Of a stretch of 64,000 bases of DNA, positions 24,923 through 33,091 are shown one piece after another (positions within the stretch are counted from its first letter, which is position 1; each line of letters opens with the position of its first letter). The DNA lies in NCBI RefSeq assembly GCF_028369105.1, contig NZ_JAQNDO010000001.1:12308501-12372500 (forward strand). The letters are read 5' to 3'. A program made the translations under genes and the position numbers. The stretch comes from Polyangium mundeleinium (GTDB lineage Bacteria; Myxococcota_A; Polyangia; Polyangiales; Polyangiaceae). Below the pieces are notes generated by a model. That model was given only the letters and a program-made list of their open reading frames with translations. It had not been told where the DNA came from and did not search any database.

Positions 24923-25474
24923 ATGAACCATCGACTTTACTTCGGCTCGATCGCAATTCTTTCCGTGCTGTTCGCCGCGTGTGGTCTCGGGAGTTATCAG
25001 CCTCCCTCGGGGGCCGGGGGCGAAGGGGGTGAGGGCGCGAACGGTGGGACTGGCGGCCACGGAGGTGAAGGCGGTGTTGCGGTCACCGCGACTGGCGTCG
25101 GAGGCGGCACGGGCACGGGCGGCAATGGCGGGTTCGGGGGGAGCTTGCCGGAATGTAACCCAGTAAAAATGCCAGTATGCTTGTACGACTGCATGAATAG
25201 CACGCCAGCGCAGGCTCAATGCATCGGCGACGCGTGGGAGTGTCCCCCCGGCTCGTCCGAGGCGAGCACATGCCCGAAGTGCTGCAAGTCGGCTTTGGAT
25301 TGCATCGCAATGTTTACCTGCGTCAACGAAGTGTGCAAGGAGCCGCTGCTCGGCGGGCAATGCTGGTCGAACGCAGATTGCACGGAGGCACAGGTTTGCG
25401 AAGGAGCCGTGGTCTGCGCGTGCGGACAGGACTGCACCATGCCGGATACGCCGGGCAAGTGCGCGCCTTCATGA
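24923..25474 (+). CDS. Cys-rich lipoprotein, copy 1, 183 aa
   Basis: Lipobox LFAAC follows a short leader. A Gly-rich spacer (EGGEGANGGTGGHGG) precedes a Cys-rich domain: CNPVKMPVCLYDC, WECPPGS, CPKCCKSALDC, CWSNADC, CACGQDC, and ends TPGKCAPS. It starts 13 bp after the STAND-kinase gene and is probably in its operon. The same architecture is repeated at 25604, a tandem paralogue. Function unknown; the Cys pattern suggests disulfide knots on the cell surface. Confidence 0.82.
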   Translation: MNHRLYFGSIAILSVLFAACGLGSYQPPSGAGGEGGEGANGGTGGHGGEGGVAVTATGVGGGTGTGGNGGFGGSLPECNPVKMPVCLYDCMNSTPAQAQCIGDAWECPPGSSEASTCPKCCKSALDCIAMFTCVNEVCKEPLLGGQCWSNADCTEAQVCEGAVVCACGQDCTMPDTPGKCAPS

Positions 25475-25603
25475 AACACCGCCCCGAGGCTTACGTGCCC
25501 CCGCGGGCCATCTGCCACGCCACCCCCTGATCTTCCGTCCCGCTCGGCCCCGGGCGCCTCGCGGAGTGGTTCCGCCACGCGAGGCCGTGGTACCATCGGG
25601 GGT

Positions 25604-26194
25604 ATGGACCATCGACTTGGCTTCGTTTCGATCGCGATCGTTTCCTTGGGGCTCGCCGCGTGCGGGCTCGGAAATTACGAGCCGCCCTCGGGGAACGGCG
25701 GCGAAGGGGGTGACGACACAGGGGAAGGCGGCAGCGCCGGCCAGGGCGGCAGCAGCTCTAGCAGCGGTGGCACGGGCGGCGGCAACGGCGGCACGGGCGG
25801 CGTAGGGGGCGGCCAAGGGGGCAGCAACGCGGGCAGCGGCGGAAACAGCGGCGCAGGGGGAGGCCCCATTCCGTGTGAGGGCGTCGGGCCGACGTGCGCG
25901 CAGACCTGCCAATCCGGGGGGATCGTGGATCCGCTCTGCGTGAGCGGCAAGTGGGAGTGTCCTCCGGGCACGATCGATATGTCGACATGCCCGGGCGTGG
26001 ACGGTTGTTGCACGAAGGAGTCGGATTGCCCGATCACGAACACGTGCGCCGCGAACCGCTGCAAAGAAAAGGTGCCGCTGCCGAAGTGCTGGGCCGACGT
26101 GGATTGCGTCGGGGGCACGTGCGTGGGCGCGAGCGTCTGCCCGTGCAACCAGACCTGCTTCAGCCCGGACACGCCGGGGGAGTGCAAGCTCTGA
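25604..26194 (+). CDS. Cys-rich lipoprotein, copy 2, 196 aa
   Basis: A paralogue of the 24923 gene. It shares the leader (DHRLGFVSIAIVSLGLAAC), the GLGNYEPPSGNGG start after the lipid Cys, the WECPPGT and DGCCTKESDC cores and the final TPGECKL. The Gly spacer is longer. The two genes are 129 bp apart with a noncoding stretch, so the duplicate may have its own promoter. Exported; function unknown. Confidence 0.82.
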   Translation: MDHRLGFVSIAIVSLGLAACGLGNYEPPSGNGGEGGDDTGEGGSAGQGGSSSSSGGTGGGNGGTGGVGGGQGGSNAGSGGNSGAGGGPIPCEGVGPTCAQTCQSGGIVDPLCVSGKWECPPGTIDMSTCPGVDGCCTKESDCPITNTCAANRCKEKVPLPKCWADVDCVGGTCVGASVCPCNQTCFSPDTPGECKL

Positions 26195-26198
26195 CCGT

Positions 26199-27170
26199 TC
26201 AACCGCCCGCGTGGTCCCGGAGCCACGCGACGACCTGATCTTCGAGCCCGCCCGGCCCGGGAAAACCGAGGTCGACGCGGGCCGGAAAACCGACGTGCCC
26301 GCCGCGATCGATCCATCGCACATCGAGCGGCGGGCGCGCACCGGAGAGAACGGGCAGCAGCGTGTGGGCCGGGACCATGGGGTCATGCTCGGCAGCCACG
26401 ACGAGCGAGGGGACGGCGAGCGTCGCGAGGCGCGGCGCGACGCTAGATTCCTCATAATAATGGTCGGCACCGCGGAAGCCGAAGCGCGGCGCCACGATAT
26501 GCTCGTCCCAGTCGCGGATCGTGGCAATGCGGCGCGCCTCGGCGAGCGGCAAGGGGACGAGGCGACGGCCGGCGACCTCGGCGTAAATCTCTTTGATGGC
26601 CGAGAGGACGTGCCGTCGATACACGAGCCGCCCGGGCTCGTCGATGGCGCGGGCGCCGACGAAGAGGTCGAGCGGCGGACAAACCGCAGCGACGGCGCGG
26701 ACGCGGGCGTCGAGGGTCGATTCGGTCGCGGCGCGGAGGACGATGTGCCCACCGAGCGAATATCCAATGAGGAGAATGCGCGAATACCGGGAGAGCTCGG
26801 CGCTCGCGAGGGTCGCGTGGAGGTCCTGGGTGATGGCCGCGTGGTAAATGTCCTCGCCCGTGCGGTCGGAGCCTCGCAGGTTCACGCGCAGGCTCGCGAT
26901 TCCGGCCGCCTCGGCGGCGTGCGCGGCCGAGAGCACGTAATGGCTGCGGACGTCGCCCCCGAGGCCGTGGACGACGACGAGCAGCGTGTCCGAGGGCGCG
27001 TGGTGCAGGCGGCCCGAGAGGCGAACCTCGCCGTATTTCGCGTCCTGGACCGTCAGCCGGAACGGCACCGACGCCGAGACGCGGCGCGGCGCCAGCGTGT
27101 GCCGCGCGACCGGCGCGATGGTGAACCAGTGGCCAAGGAACGAAAACACCCGGTTTTTCCTGTCGCTCAT
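26199..27170 (-). CDS. YheT-like alpha/beta hydrolase, 323 aa
   Basis: ATG 27170 (MSDRKNRVF) was chosen; the frame is open further but overlaps the upstream gene. Oxyanion HGLGGD, nucleophile elbow GYSLGGH, acid in AAEHDPMVP and base in RGGHVGF complete a catalytic triad. Length and RVNLRGSDRTGEDIYHA fit the YheT/EMB8 group of putative esterases with no settled substrate. It is cytoplasmic. The preceding gene ends at 27176, so the pair is tightly packed. It converges with the lipoprotein gene ending at 26194, only 4 bp away. Confidence 0.88.
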   Translation of the reverse strand: MSDRKNRVFSFLGHWFTIAPVARHTLAPRRVSASVPFRLTVQDAKYGEVRLSGRLHHAPSDTLLVVVHGLGGDVRSHYVLSAAHAAEAAGIASLRVNLRGSDRTGEDIYHAAITQDLHATLASAELSRYSRILLIGYSLGGHIVLRAATESTLDARVRAVAAVCPPLDLFVGARAIDEPGRLVYRRHVLSAIKEIYAEVAGRRLVPLPLAEARRIATIRDWDEHIVAPRFGFRGADHYYEESSVAPRLATLAVPSLVVAAEHDPMVPAHTLLPVLSGARPPLDVRWIDRGGHVGFPARVDLGFPGPGGLEDQVVAWLRDHAGG

Positions 27171-27175
27171 GCCAT

Positions 27176-28315
27176 TCACGAGATCGCGACCTCCTCGCCC
27201 GCGCGATGGCAGCGTTTCCTCCCGTCGGGGCCGAAGGCGTACACACCGTCGCCTGCGCCGACGCTCACGGCCCGGCGCGGCGACAGGTCGAGCAGGAGGA
27301 GCGAGCGCTGGTTCAGGCCGACGCACGCGTGATGGCGGAACCTTCGCGCGAGGTACGCGAGGTTGTCGGGGTCGTCCGTTTGAATGCGCTCCATGCAATG
27401 CGGAAAGATCTGGATGTCCTGCACGATGCCGAGACCACGGTCGTAGAGCTGGAAATCGCGCGGGGTCTCGGCGAAATCGTCGTACACGATGACGCGCTCG
27501 CAGAGGACCATCGCGCCTGCGGAGACGGCGACGATCTGCGCGCCGCGGCGCAGGGCCTCGACGAAGACGTCGCGCAGGCGGAAAAACCGGAGCGCGCCGA
27601 GCAGGAGGTCGAGGCGGCCGCCGAAGAGAAAGATGTTGCTCGCGGAGAGGATGCGCGCTTCGAGCCGCTCCTTGGCGGCGCGGAAGGCCGGGTGGTAGAG
27701 GGCGCCGGCGGCGTCGAAGGCGCGGCGCTCGATATCGCCGAAGAGCTCGAAGAGGTGGTCGTCGTTCGATTCGAGCGTGCGGAAGGCGCGCCGGAGCTCG
27801 CGCGCGAGGGCGTGGCGGGCGAGCGCGCGCGGGCCCGTGGGGTGGGTCATGTCGGCGAGCAGGCTCTGGAGATCGGTATCGGGCGCCTCGGATTTCGCCT
27901 CGCGCAGCGTGCGGCGGAAGAGGTCGATCGTGTGCGCGTTGTGCTCGAGGTAAAACCTCCGCGCGGTGGCCTCGGCGCGGCGCAGCTCACGGAACGCCTC
28001 GGCGAGCTCGGGCGCCTTGGCGAGGACGCCGTCGAGCTCGCTCAGCAAGGAAAGGTTCTCGTGCGCGCGGTCGAAGCCCTCCTCGAAGACCGAGGGGAAG
28101 CCCGCGGTGTTGAGCGCGCGCTTGACGTGCGCCTCGTCGTACTCGTGCTCGGCCCAGCCCGCTGTGACGAGCAGGGTGCGGCGCGCGGCAGCGACGGCCG
28201 GATCCTTGTGGCGGGACGTCGCGAGGAATGGGGCCGCGGCCCGAACGAGCCATTCATCGGACTCGGCATTGCCGTTGAAGAGGATGGCGCCGCGCATGCG
28301 GGGCGGATTGTACAC
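27176..28315 (-). CDS. Type 1 glutamine amidotransferase-like / S51-like protein, 379 aa
   Basis: The C-terminal half carries FLFGGRLDLLLGALR and the nucleophile turn VAVSAGAMVL, the Ser elbow of the peptidase S51/cyanophycinase-like fold, then DRGLGIVQDIQIFPH. The N-terminal 200 residues are helical and Arg-rich with no recognised domain. ATG 28315 or 28297 may be the start. The usual S51 Glu/His partners could not be assigned with certainty, so peptidase activity is only likely. It is coupled to the downstream esterase. Confidence 0.75.
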   Translation of the reverse strand: MYNPPRMRGAILFNGNAESDEWLVRAAAPFLATSRHKDPAVAAARRTLLVTAGWAEHEYDEAHVKRALNTAGFPSVFEEGFDRAHENLSLLSELDGVLAKAPELAEAFRELRRAEATARRFYLEHNAHTIDLFRRTLREAKSEAPDTDLQSLLADMTHPTGPRALARHALARELRRAFRTLESNDDHLFELFGDIERRAFDAAGALYHPAFRAAKERLEARILSASNIFLFGGRLDLLLGALRFFRLRDVFVEALRRGAQIVAVSAGAMVLCERVIVYDDFAETPRDFQLYDRGLGIVQDIQIFPHCMERIQTDDPDNLAYLARRFRHHACVGLNQRSLLLLDLSPRRAVSVGAGDGVYAFGPDGRKRCHRAGEEVAIS

Positions 28316-28363
28316 GAAGGCGGCGGCGAGGCGAAGGCCCGAGCGCGCGAAGAGCGACCCGGT

Positions 28364-29692
28364 TCAACGGGAAGGGGTGACCCACACCCCGTTCAGCATG
28401 ACCCGACGGACGTCGCGCAGGGCGGAGAGGTCCTCGCCAGGGTTGCCACGGACGAGGATCAAATCGGCGATTTTGCCGGGTTCGAGGGTCCCCAGCCGGT
28501 CCTGGATACGAAAGAATCTCGCGTTCTCCAGCGTTGCGGCCGAAAGGATCTCGCCCCGGGAGAGGCCGGCTTCGTAGAGGAGCTCCATTTCGCGGACGTA
28601 AGCATCTCCGCGCTCGGCGTGGGGCACCGCAGAATGGGAGCCGACCACGATACGCACACCGGCCCCGTGCGCGCGGCGGACGAAGCCGAGCATGTTGGTG
28701 AAGGCGCGGGCCTCCACGTCGTTGCTCCCGGGGTCGCCCGGGCGGCGCTCGAAAACGGCGAGCGTGGGCGTGAAGAAAGTGCCCTCGGAGACGAGCAGGT
28801 CGAGGATCGCCCGCACGCGCGGGGAATCCAGGTCGACATTGCTCCAGAGCGCATAACGGCTCGGCCCGCGGGCGGCGTTGTCCGCGAGGACGGCCTGTCG
28901 AAAATCCTCCGCCTCGCGGAGCGGCACGATCGCGGTGCCGAACGAGGTGACGTGCTCGACGCCGTCGAGCCCGGCGCGCACGGCGTCGCCCGCGTCCGCG
29001 ATTTCGAGGTGCGCCGTGGTGATGAGGCCCCGCTCGTGGGCGGCCTCGTTGACGGCCCGGATGGTGCCGAGGGGCAATCGATAATAAATCTTGATGGCCG
29101 ACGCGCCCTGGTCCGCGAGGCGATGGACGGCGGCGCGCGCCTCGGCCGGATCGAGGACGAGGAGCGCGTCCTTCGGGTGCGCGGGCGGCGGCGCGTCGAG
29201 GTGCGGCCCGGTCAAAAAGAGGCGTGGGATCGGGGCGGCGGAAGAGCGCACCGGGTCATAAGCCTCGATCCATGCGCCCGGGTCGCGCAGGGAGGTCACG
29301 CCGCGCTGGAGGAAGAGGGACGGGAGAGGAATGTCGCCGTCGAGGTGGAAATGGGCGTCGATGAGGCCGGGCATGACGGATTGTCCCGTGGCATCGACGA
29401 TCTCCGCGCCCGCGGGGATTTCCACGGCAGCGCGCGGGCCGACGGCGAGGATACGCCCCTCCCGGACGACGACCACCGCATCGGGCACGGGCGGCGCGCC
29501 GCGCCCGTCGAAGAGCGTCGCGCCCGTGATGGCCAAGGTTCGGCCGGCGGGAGCTTCGGCGACGCGATTGACCTCCCGCGCGGGGGGCAGGAAATCCATC
29601 CGTCCACCGATATCGTGCTGCGCGATCGCCGGGGTCCCGACGCAACCGCCCGCGACGGCGGTGATGCACAACATCCTGGCAATCCGGGGCAT
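28364..29692 (-). CDS. Exported amidohydrolase family enzyme, 442 aa
   Basis: ATG 29692 has AGGAGG 8 nt upstream. The reading frame is open far upstream but that is a shadow of the next gene. A signal peptide leads to TLAITGATLFDG, metal site PGLIDAHFHLDGD, a possible Lys in ASAIKIYY, His in TTAHLEIADAG and GVEHVTSFG, and the C-terminal LGTLEPGKIADLILV. This is the imidazolonepropionase-like metal-dependent hydrolase group. The last metal-ligand motif, usually GTDS or GTDA, reads VVGSHSAVPHAERG, so the Asp appears replaced. Substrate unknown; dipeptides or amides are typical. Periplasmic location inferred. Confidence 0.87.
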   Translation of the reverse strand: MPRIARMLCITAVAGGCVGTPAIAQHDIGGRMDFLPPAREVNRVAEAPAGRTLAITGATLFDGRGAPPVPDAVVVVREGRILAVGPRAAVEIPAGAEIVDATGQSVMPGLIDAHFHLDGDIPLPSLFLQRGVTSLRDPGAWIEAYDPVRSSAAPIPRLFLTGPHLDAPPPAHPKDALLVLDPAEARAAVHRLADQGASAIKIYYRLPLGTIRAVNEAAHERGLITTAHLEIADAGDAVRAGLDGVEHVTSFGTAIVPLREAEDFRQAVLADNAARGPSRYALWSNVDLDSPRVRAILDLLVSEGTFFTPTLAVFERRPGDPGSNDVEARAFTNMLGFVRRAHGAGVRIVVGSHSAVPHAERGDAYVREMELLYEAGLSRGEILSAATLENARFFRIQDRLGTLEPGKIADLILVRGNPGEDLSALRDVRRVMLNGVWVTPSR

Positions 29693-29783
29693 GGTGGACC
29701 TCCTGGGCAAACGCGCCACGATAGCGCGCCCGCCCAGAAAATCTAAATCCGCGCGCCGGATTCGCGAGTCCACCGTCCGCGCT

Positions 29784-31091
29784 TCACGCGGATAGCGCGA
29801 GTACGGCAACCTTGAAATGACGCGCGAGCCGCTCGCCGGCATCCCCATCGGGAAGGCCAAGGGTCGAGACGAGCGCGGGGTCATTTCCAGCGCACGCCTC
29901 GGCCTCCACGATTTCGAGCGTCTTTCGGCGCTCGGTTTCCACTCTTTCCCGCGCCGCGGCGTCGAGTCGCGGCCGAATCCATTCGTCGATGGCCCACGCG
30001 AGCGAGGCGTGCCGCGCCTCGTCGAGCGCGATCCGGCGCATCGCGCGGCGGACCGCGGGATCCTTCGCGGCGCGCGCTTGCCACATGCCCACGAGCGCGC
30101 CGAATGTCTCGCGCACGCAGCCTTCGACCGCATTGTCGAGCGCGATGGCTTCGAGCGAGCGCGGCGCTTGTTTTGCGACGATCGGGGCGCGGAATTGCCC
30201 GCCGTGACGGGACGCGAGCCTGCGCATCACCCGCGCGTGCCGGACCTCGTCACGCCGCGCAATCCCGGCGCGCTGGATGAGCGCACGCGGGGCGCCGTGG
30301 TGGGCGAGCTCCGCGGCGAGGGCCTCGAACGCGTCGACGCTCGCGGCTTCGAGGTGCGCGACGCTCGCGAGATACGCGCCGACGCGGGTCGTGCCGCGGG
30401 CCTTGCGCCGCGCGAGCCCCGCGGGGCGCCGGCCAATACAAGCGCCCGATTCCGATTCAATGACCTCGGACTCGATCTCCTGCACGTTCCCGTCGGCGTT
30501 GATGCGGAGGAGGTACAGTTCGCGCACGATCGGGTCGCATATCTCGGTGTATCTCGTGCCGAGCACATCGAAGCCGGAGCCTGAGGCCCGGACGCCGCCC
30601 TCGTCCGCATCGTTGCAGGAGACGTGATACTCCGCGAGTTCGGCGGCGAGCACGGCCTCGACGGCCGTATCGATGGGCCGGATCAAGTCGAGGACGGCCT
30701 CCTTCGTTTCGAGGACCTCGACCTCGTCGCCCTTGTTCGTGACCAGAATGTGGCGCGGGCAAAAATCGACGCACTGGCCCAGGCGAAAACCTTGGGCGGA
30801 CGTGGCGGCGGCGATCGCGGCCTCGCACATGGCGACGTTGCTCGCGGAGCCGCACTTGGTTCCGAAGGTCGCGACCACGCGTGGCTCCTCCGACGGCCCT
30901 CCCTCGTCGATGCTGACGAGTTGCATGAAATCGAGCTCCTCGGCGGTCCGCACATCGGACAGGTCTCGATCGGACCCGCACGTGACGACGCTGAAGCCTT
31001 CGGTGTCGATCCCACAAGCAACAGCGGCGGGCGCGATCGAGAGTGAAAGGACGTGACGCAAGATTCTACCGACTCGATTGGACCTGGCCAT
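29784..31091 (-). CDS. Lipoprotein with ferritin-like diiron domain, 435 aa
   Basis: ATG 31091 with GAGGTG upstream gives an Arg-start leader and lipobox AVAC. After ~200 residues of unknown beta-rich sequence comes a four-helix ferritin-like domain. HLEAASVDAFEALAAELA and RRDEVRHARVMRRLA form the first ExxH pair; DNAVEGCVRETFGAL and IALDEARHASLAWAID form the second. Such domains bind two irons or manganese and act in oxidation or peroxide chemistry. It is unusual to see this domain on a lipoprotein. An AlaRich leader before 31091 is open but unlikely. Confidence 0.82.
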   Translation of the reverse strand: MARSNRVGRILRHVLSLSIAPAAVACGIDTEGFSVVTCGSDRDLSDVRTAEELDFMQLVSIDEGGPSEEPRVVATFGTKCGSASNVAMCEAAIAAATSAQGFRLGQCVDFCPRHILVTNKGDEVEVLETKEAVLDLIRPIDTAVEAVLAAELAEYHVSCNDADEGGVRASGSGFDVLGTRYTEICDPIVRELYLLRINADGNVQEIESEVIESESGACIGRRPAGLARRKARGTTRVGAYLASVAHLEAASVDAFEALAAELAHHGAPRALIQRAGIARRDEVRHARVMRRLASRHGGQFRAPIVAKQAPRSLEAIALDNAVEGCVRETFGALVGMWQARAAKDPAVRRAMRRIALDEARHASLAWAIDEWIRPRLDAAARERVETERRKTLEIVEAEACAGNDPALVSTLGLPDGDAGERLARHFKVAVLALSA

Positions 31092-31335
31092 GGGCACCTC
31101 GACCCTCGGCTCGGCAAGGGCCGTTCCAGCCAGGAGGACGCGGCTTTTCAAGAGCGCTCCCGAAAACCCCCTGGCACCCCTGCCGCTCCGGACTGCGCAA
31201 CCCTGGCACAGAATGGCCAAGGGGACAAAAACGTGCTCCTCGAACGAAAACTCTGCACGGCGTGGGGGCTGGCTCGGTTAGATTGAGCAATCGTGGGCGG
31301 ATCATTGATTCGGTCTGCGAGCAAGGAGCACTTGC

Positions 31336-32991
31336 ATGACATGGCACTATGATGCGGACGTGGTGATCGTTGGGGCTGGGGGCGCGGCGCTCGCGGCGGC
31401 GGTGGCGGCAGTGCACGAGGGCGTTTCGGTGCTCTTGCTGGAGGCGGGTCCGCAGCCCGGGGGGACCGCCTCGATATCGGGCGGCGCATTCTGGATCCCC
31501 AACAACTCGCTGATGCGCGCGCAGGGGCTCACGGATCCGCGCCCCGACGCGCTGAAGCTCATGGCCCGCCTCTCCTATCCGTCGCTCTACGACCCGGCAG
31601 CGTCGCATCTCGGCCTGCCGAAGCGCGAGTACGATCTTCTCGCCGCCTTTTATGATCACGGCTCCGACGTGATCGACGAGCTCACCCAGCTCGGCGCCCT
31701 GTTCCCCATCATCTACCCGGGTTTTGGCTTCTCCCCGAGCCCGATCTCGGACCCGGACTACCATGCCGGCCTGCCCGAGAACGTATCACCGTATGGACGC
31801 GTGCTCGGCAATGCGCCCCCGGGCCTGGTCGGATGGCCGGGCTACCTCCTGACGCAGTCGATGATCGATTGGATCCAAGCGAAGCACGTGCCCATTCGCA
31901 CGAACCATCGGGTCGTCGGCGCGATCCAGAAGAAGGACGGCGAGGTGGTCGGCGTGGAGATCGAGCACAACGGCGCGCGCAAGCGGGCGCGGGCACGGCG
32001 CGCGGTCGTGTTCGCGACGGGTGGCTTTTCGCACGCGCGCGGGAAGGTGCTCGGATTGCAACGAGGACCGCTCTTCGGCACGGGCAGCGTCCCCACGGGC
32101 AAGGGCGACTTTTTGGATATCGCCGCGAGCCTCGACGCCGCGATCGGGAACCTGTCGAATGGATTTTATTTTCAGCTTGCGATCGAGGAGGCCGCGGCGC
32201 AAAACGGCCACGTCACGAACGTCGGCGCGATCGCGTTCGGGGTGTACGGCGACAGCACGATCCTCGTCAACAAGTACGGGCGCCGGTGTGTCAACGAGAA
32301 GATGCCTTATCACGTCCGGGCGCAGAGCCATTTCCTGGCGCTCGGGACCGACGAGCCGAACCTCGTCCAGTTCATGATCTGGGACGAGGCGGTGGCCCAG
32401 GAGCCGACGTCCTGGCCGTGGCGAGGCGTCGTGCCGGCGCCGGGGACATTGCCCCCGTTCGTCATCAAGGCGAATACCCGCGCGGCGCTCGCCGCGGCGA
32501 TCGACGCGCGCCTCAACGCGCTGCGCGGCCAGCGGTTCGCGGCGAGCGGCGTCGTGCCCTCCGTGAAGCTCGATCCGAATTTCGTGACGAACCTGGATGC
32601 CACGATCGCGCGCTTCAATGGCTTCGCGGCGACGGGCATGGACCTCGATTTTCAGCGCGGCGCCACATCCTTCGAGAATGCCTGGCAAGGGCCGTCGCGC
32701 AGCGTGACGGCGAACCGCACGATGTATCCGATGTCGGCGAGCGGGCCATATTACGCGGTGATCCTCGGCGCCGGGACGCTCGATACCTGCGGCGGCCCGA
32801 TCGTCGGGACGGACGGGCGTGTGCTCCGGCCCGACGGCACGGGGATCCCGGGCCTCTTTGGCGCCGGCAATTGCATTGCATCCCCGGCCGGCCGCGGATA
32901 CTGGGGCGCGGGCGGGACGATTGGCCCGGCCCTCGTCTTTGGTTTCCTGGCCGGAAAAAAGGCGGCGCACGAGCCCGTGCACCCGCTCTGA
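31336..32991 (+). CDS. FAD-dependent oxidoreductase, fumarate reductase/ketosteroid dehydrogenase type, 551 aa
   Basis: The N-terminal dinucleotide fold is VVIVGAGGAALAAAVAA; the loop GPQPGGTASISGGAFWIPNN and AVVFATGGFSHARGK follow. The C-terminal flavin motif is GIPGLFGAGNCIASPAG then WGAGGTIGPALVFG. Length and motifs fit the flavoprotein family of 3-ketosteroid dehydrogenases and fumarate reductases. The substrate cannot be fixed; steroid or fatty-type Delta-dehydrogenation is possible. ATG 31336 was used. It is soluble, with no twin-Arg leader. Flanking genes do not form a pathway with it. Confidence 0.9.
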   Translation: MTWHYDADVVIVGAGGAALAAAVAAVHEGVSVLLLEAGPQPGGTASISGGAFWIPNNSLMRAQGLTDPRPDALKLMARLSYPSLYDPAASHLGLPKREYDLLAAFYDHGSDVIDELTQLGALFPIIYPGFGFSPSPISDPDYHAGLPENVSPYGRVLGNAPPGLVGWPGYLLTQSMIDWIQAKHVPIRTNHRVVGAIQKKDGEVVGVEIEHNGARKRARARRAVVFATGGFSHARGKVLGLQRGPLFGTGSVPTGKGDFLDIAASLDAAIGNLSNGFYFQLAIEEAAAQNGHVTNVGAIAFGVYGDSTILVNKYGRRCVNEKMPYHVRAQSHFLALGTDEPNLVQFMIWDEAVAQEPTSWPWRGVVPAPGTLPPFVIKANTRAALAAAIDARLNALRGQRFAASGVVPSVKLDPNFVTNLDATIARFNGFAATGMDLDFQRGATSFENAWQGPSRSVTANRTMYPMSASGPYYAVILGAGTLDTCGGPIVGTDGRVLRPDGTGIPGLFGAGNCIASPAGRGYWGAGGTIGPALVFGFLAGKKAAHEPVHPL

Positions 32992-33091
32992 AAGGCCGGA
33001 CACGTGCAAAAAATTACCAGCGTTCATGGAAGGGGCGCCATGATGACGCCTCGGGTTGTGCCTTTCCCCCATCTCTGTTAAAGCCGTTCCC

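Noticed and set aside
27206-29746. Very long plus-strand open frame (846 codons)
   Set aside because: Its product is Arg/Glu/Gly/Val low-complexity sequence antisense to the S51-like and amidohydrolase genes.
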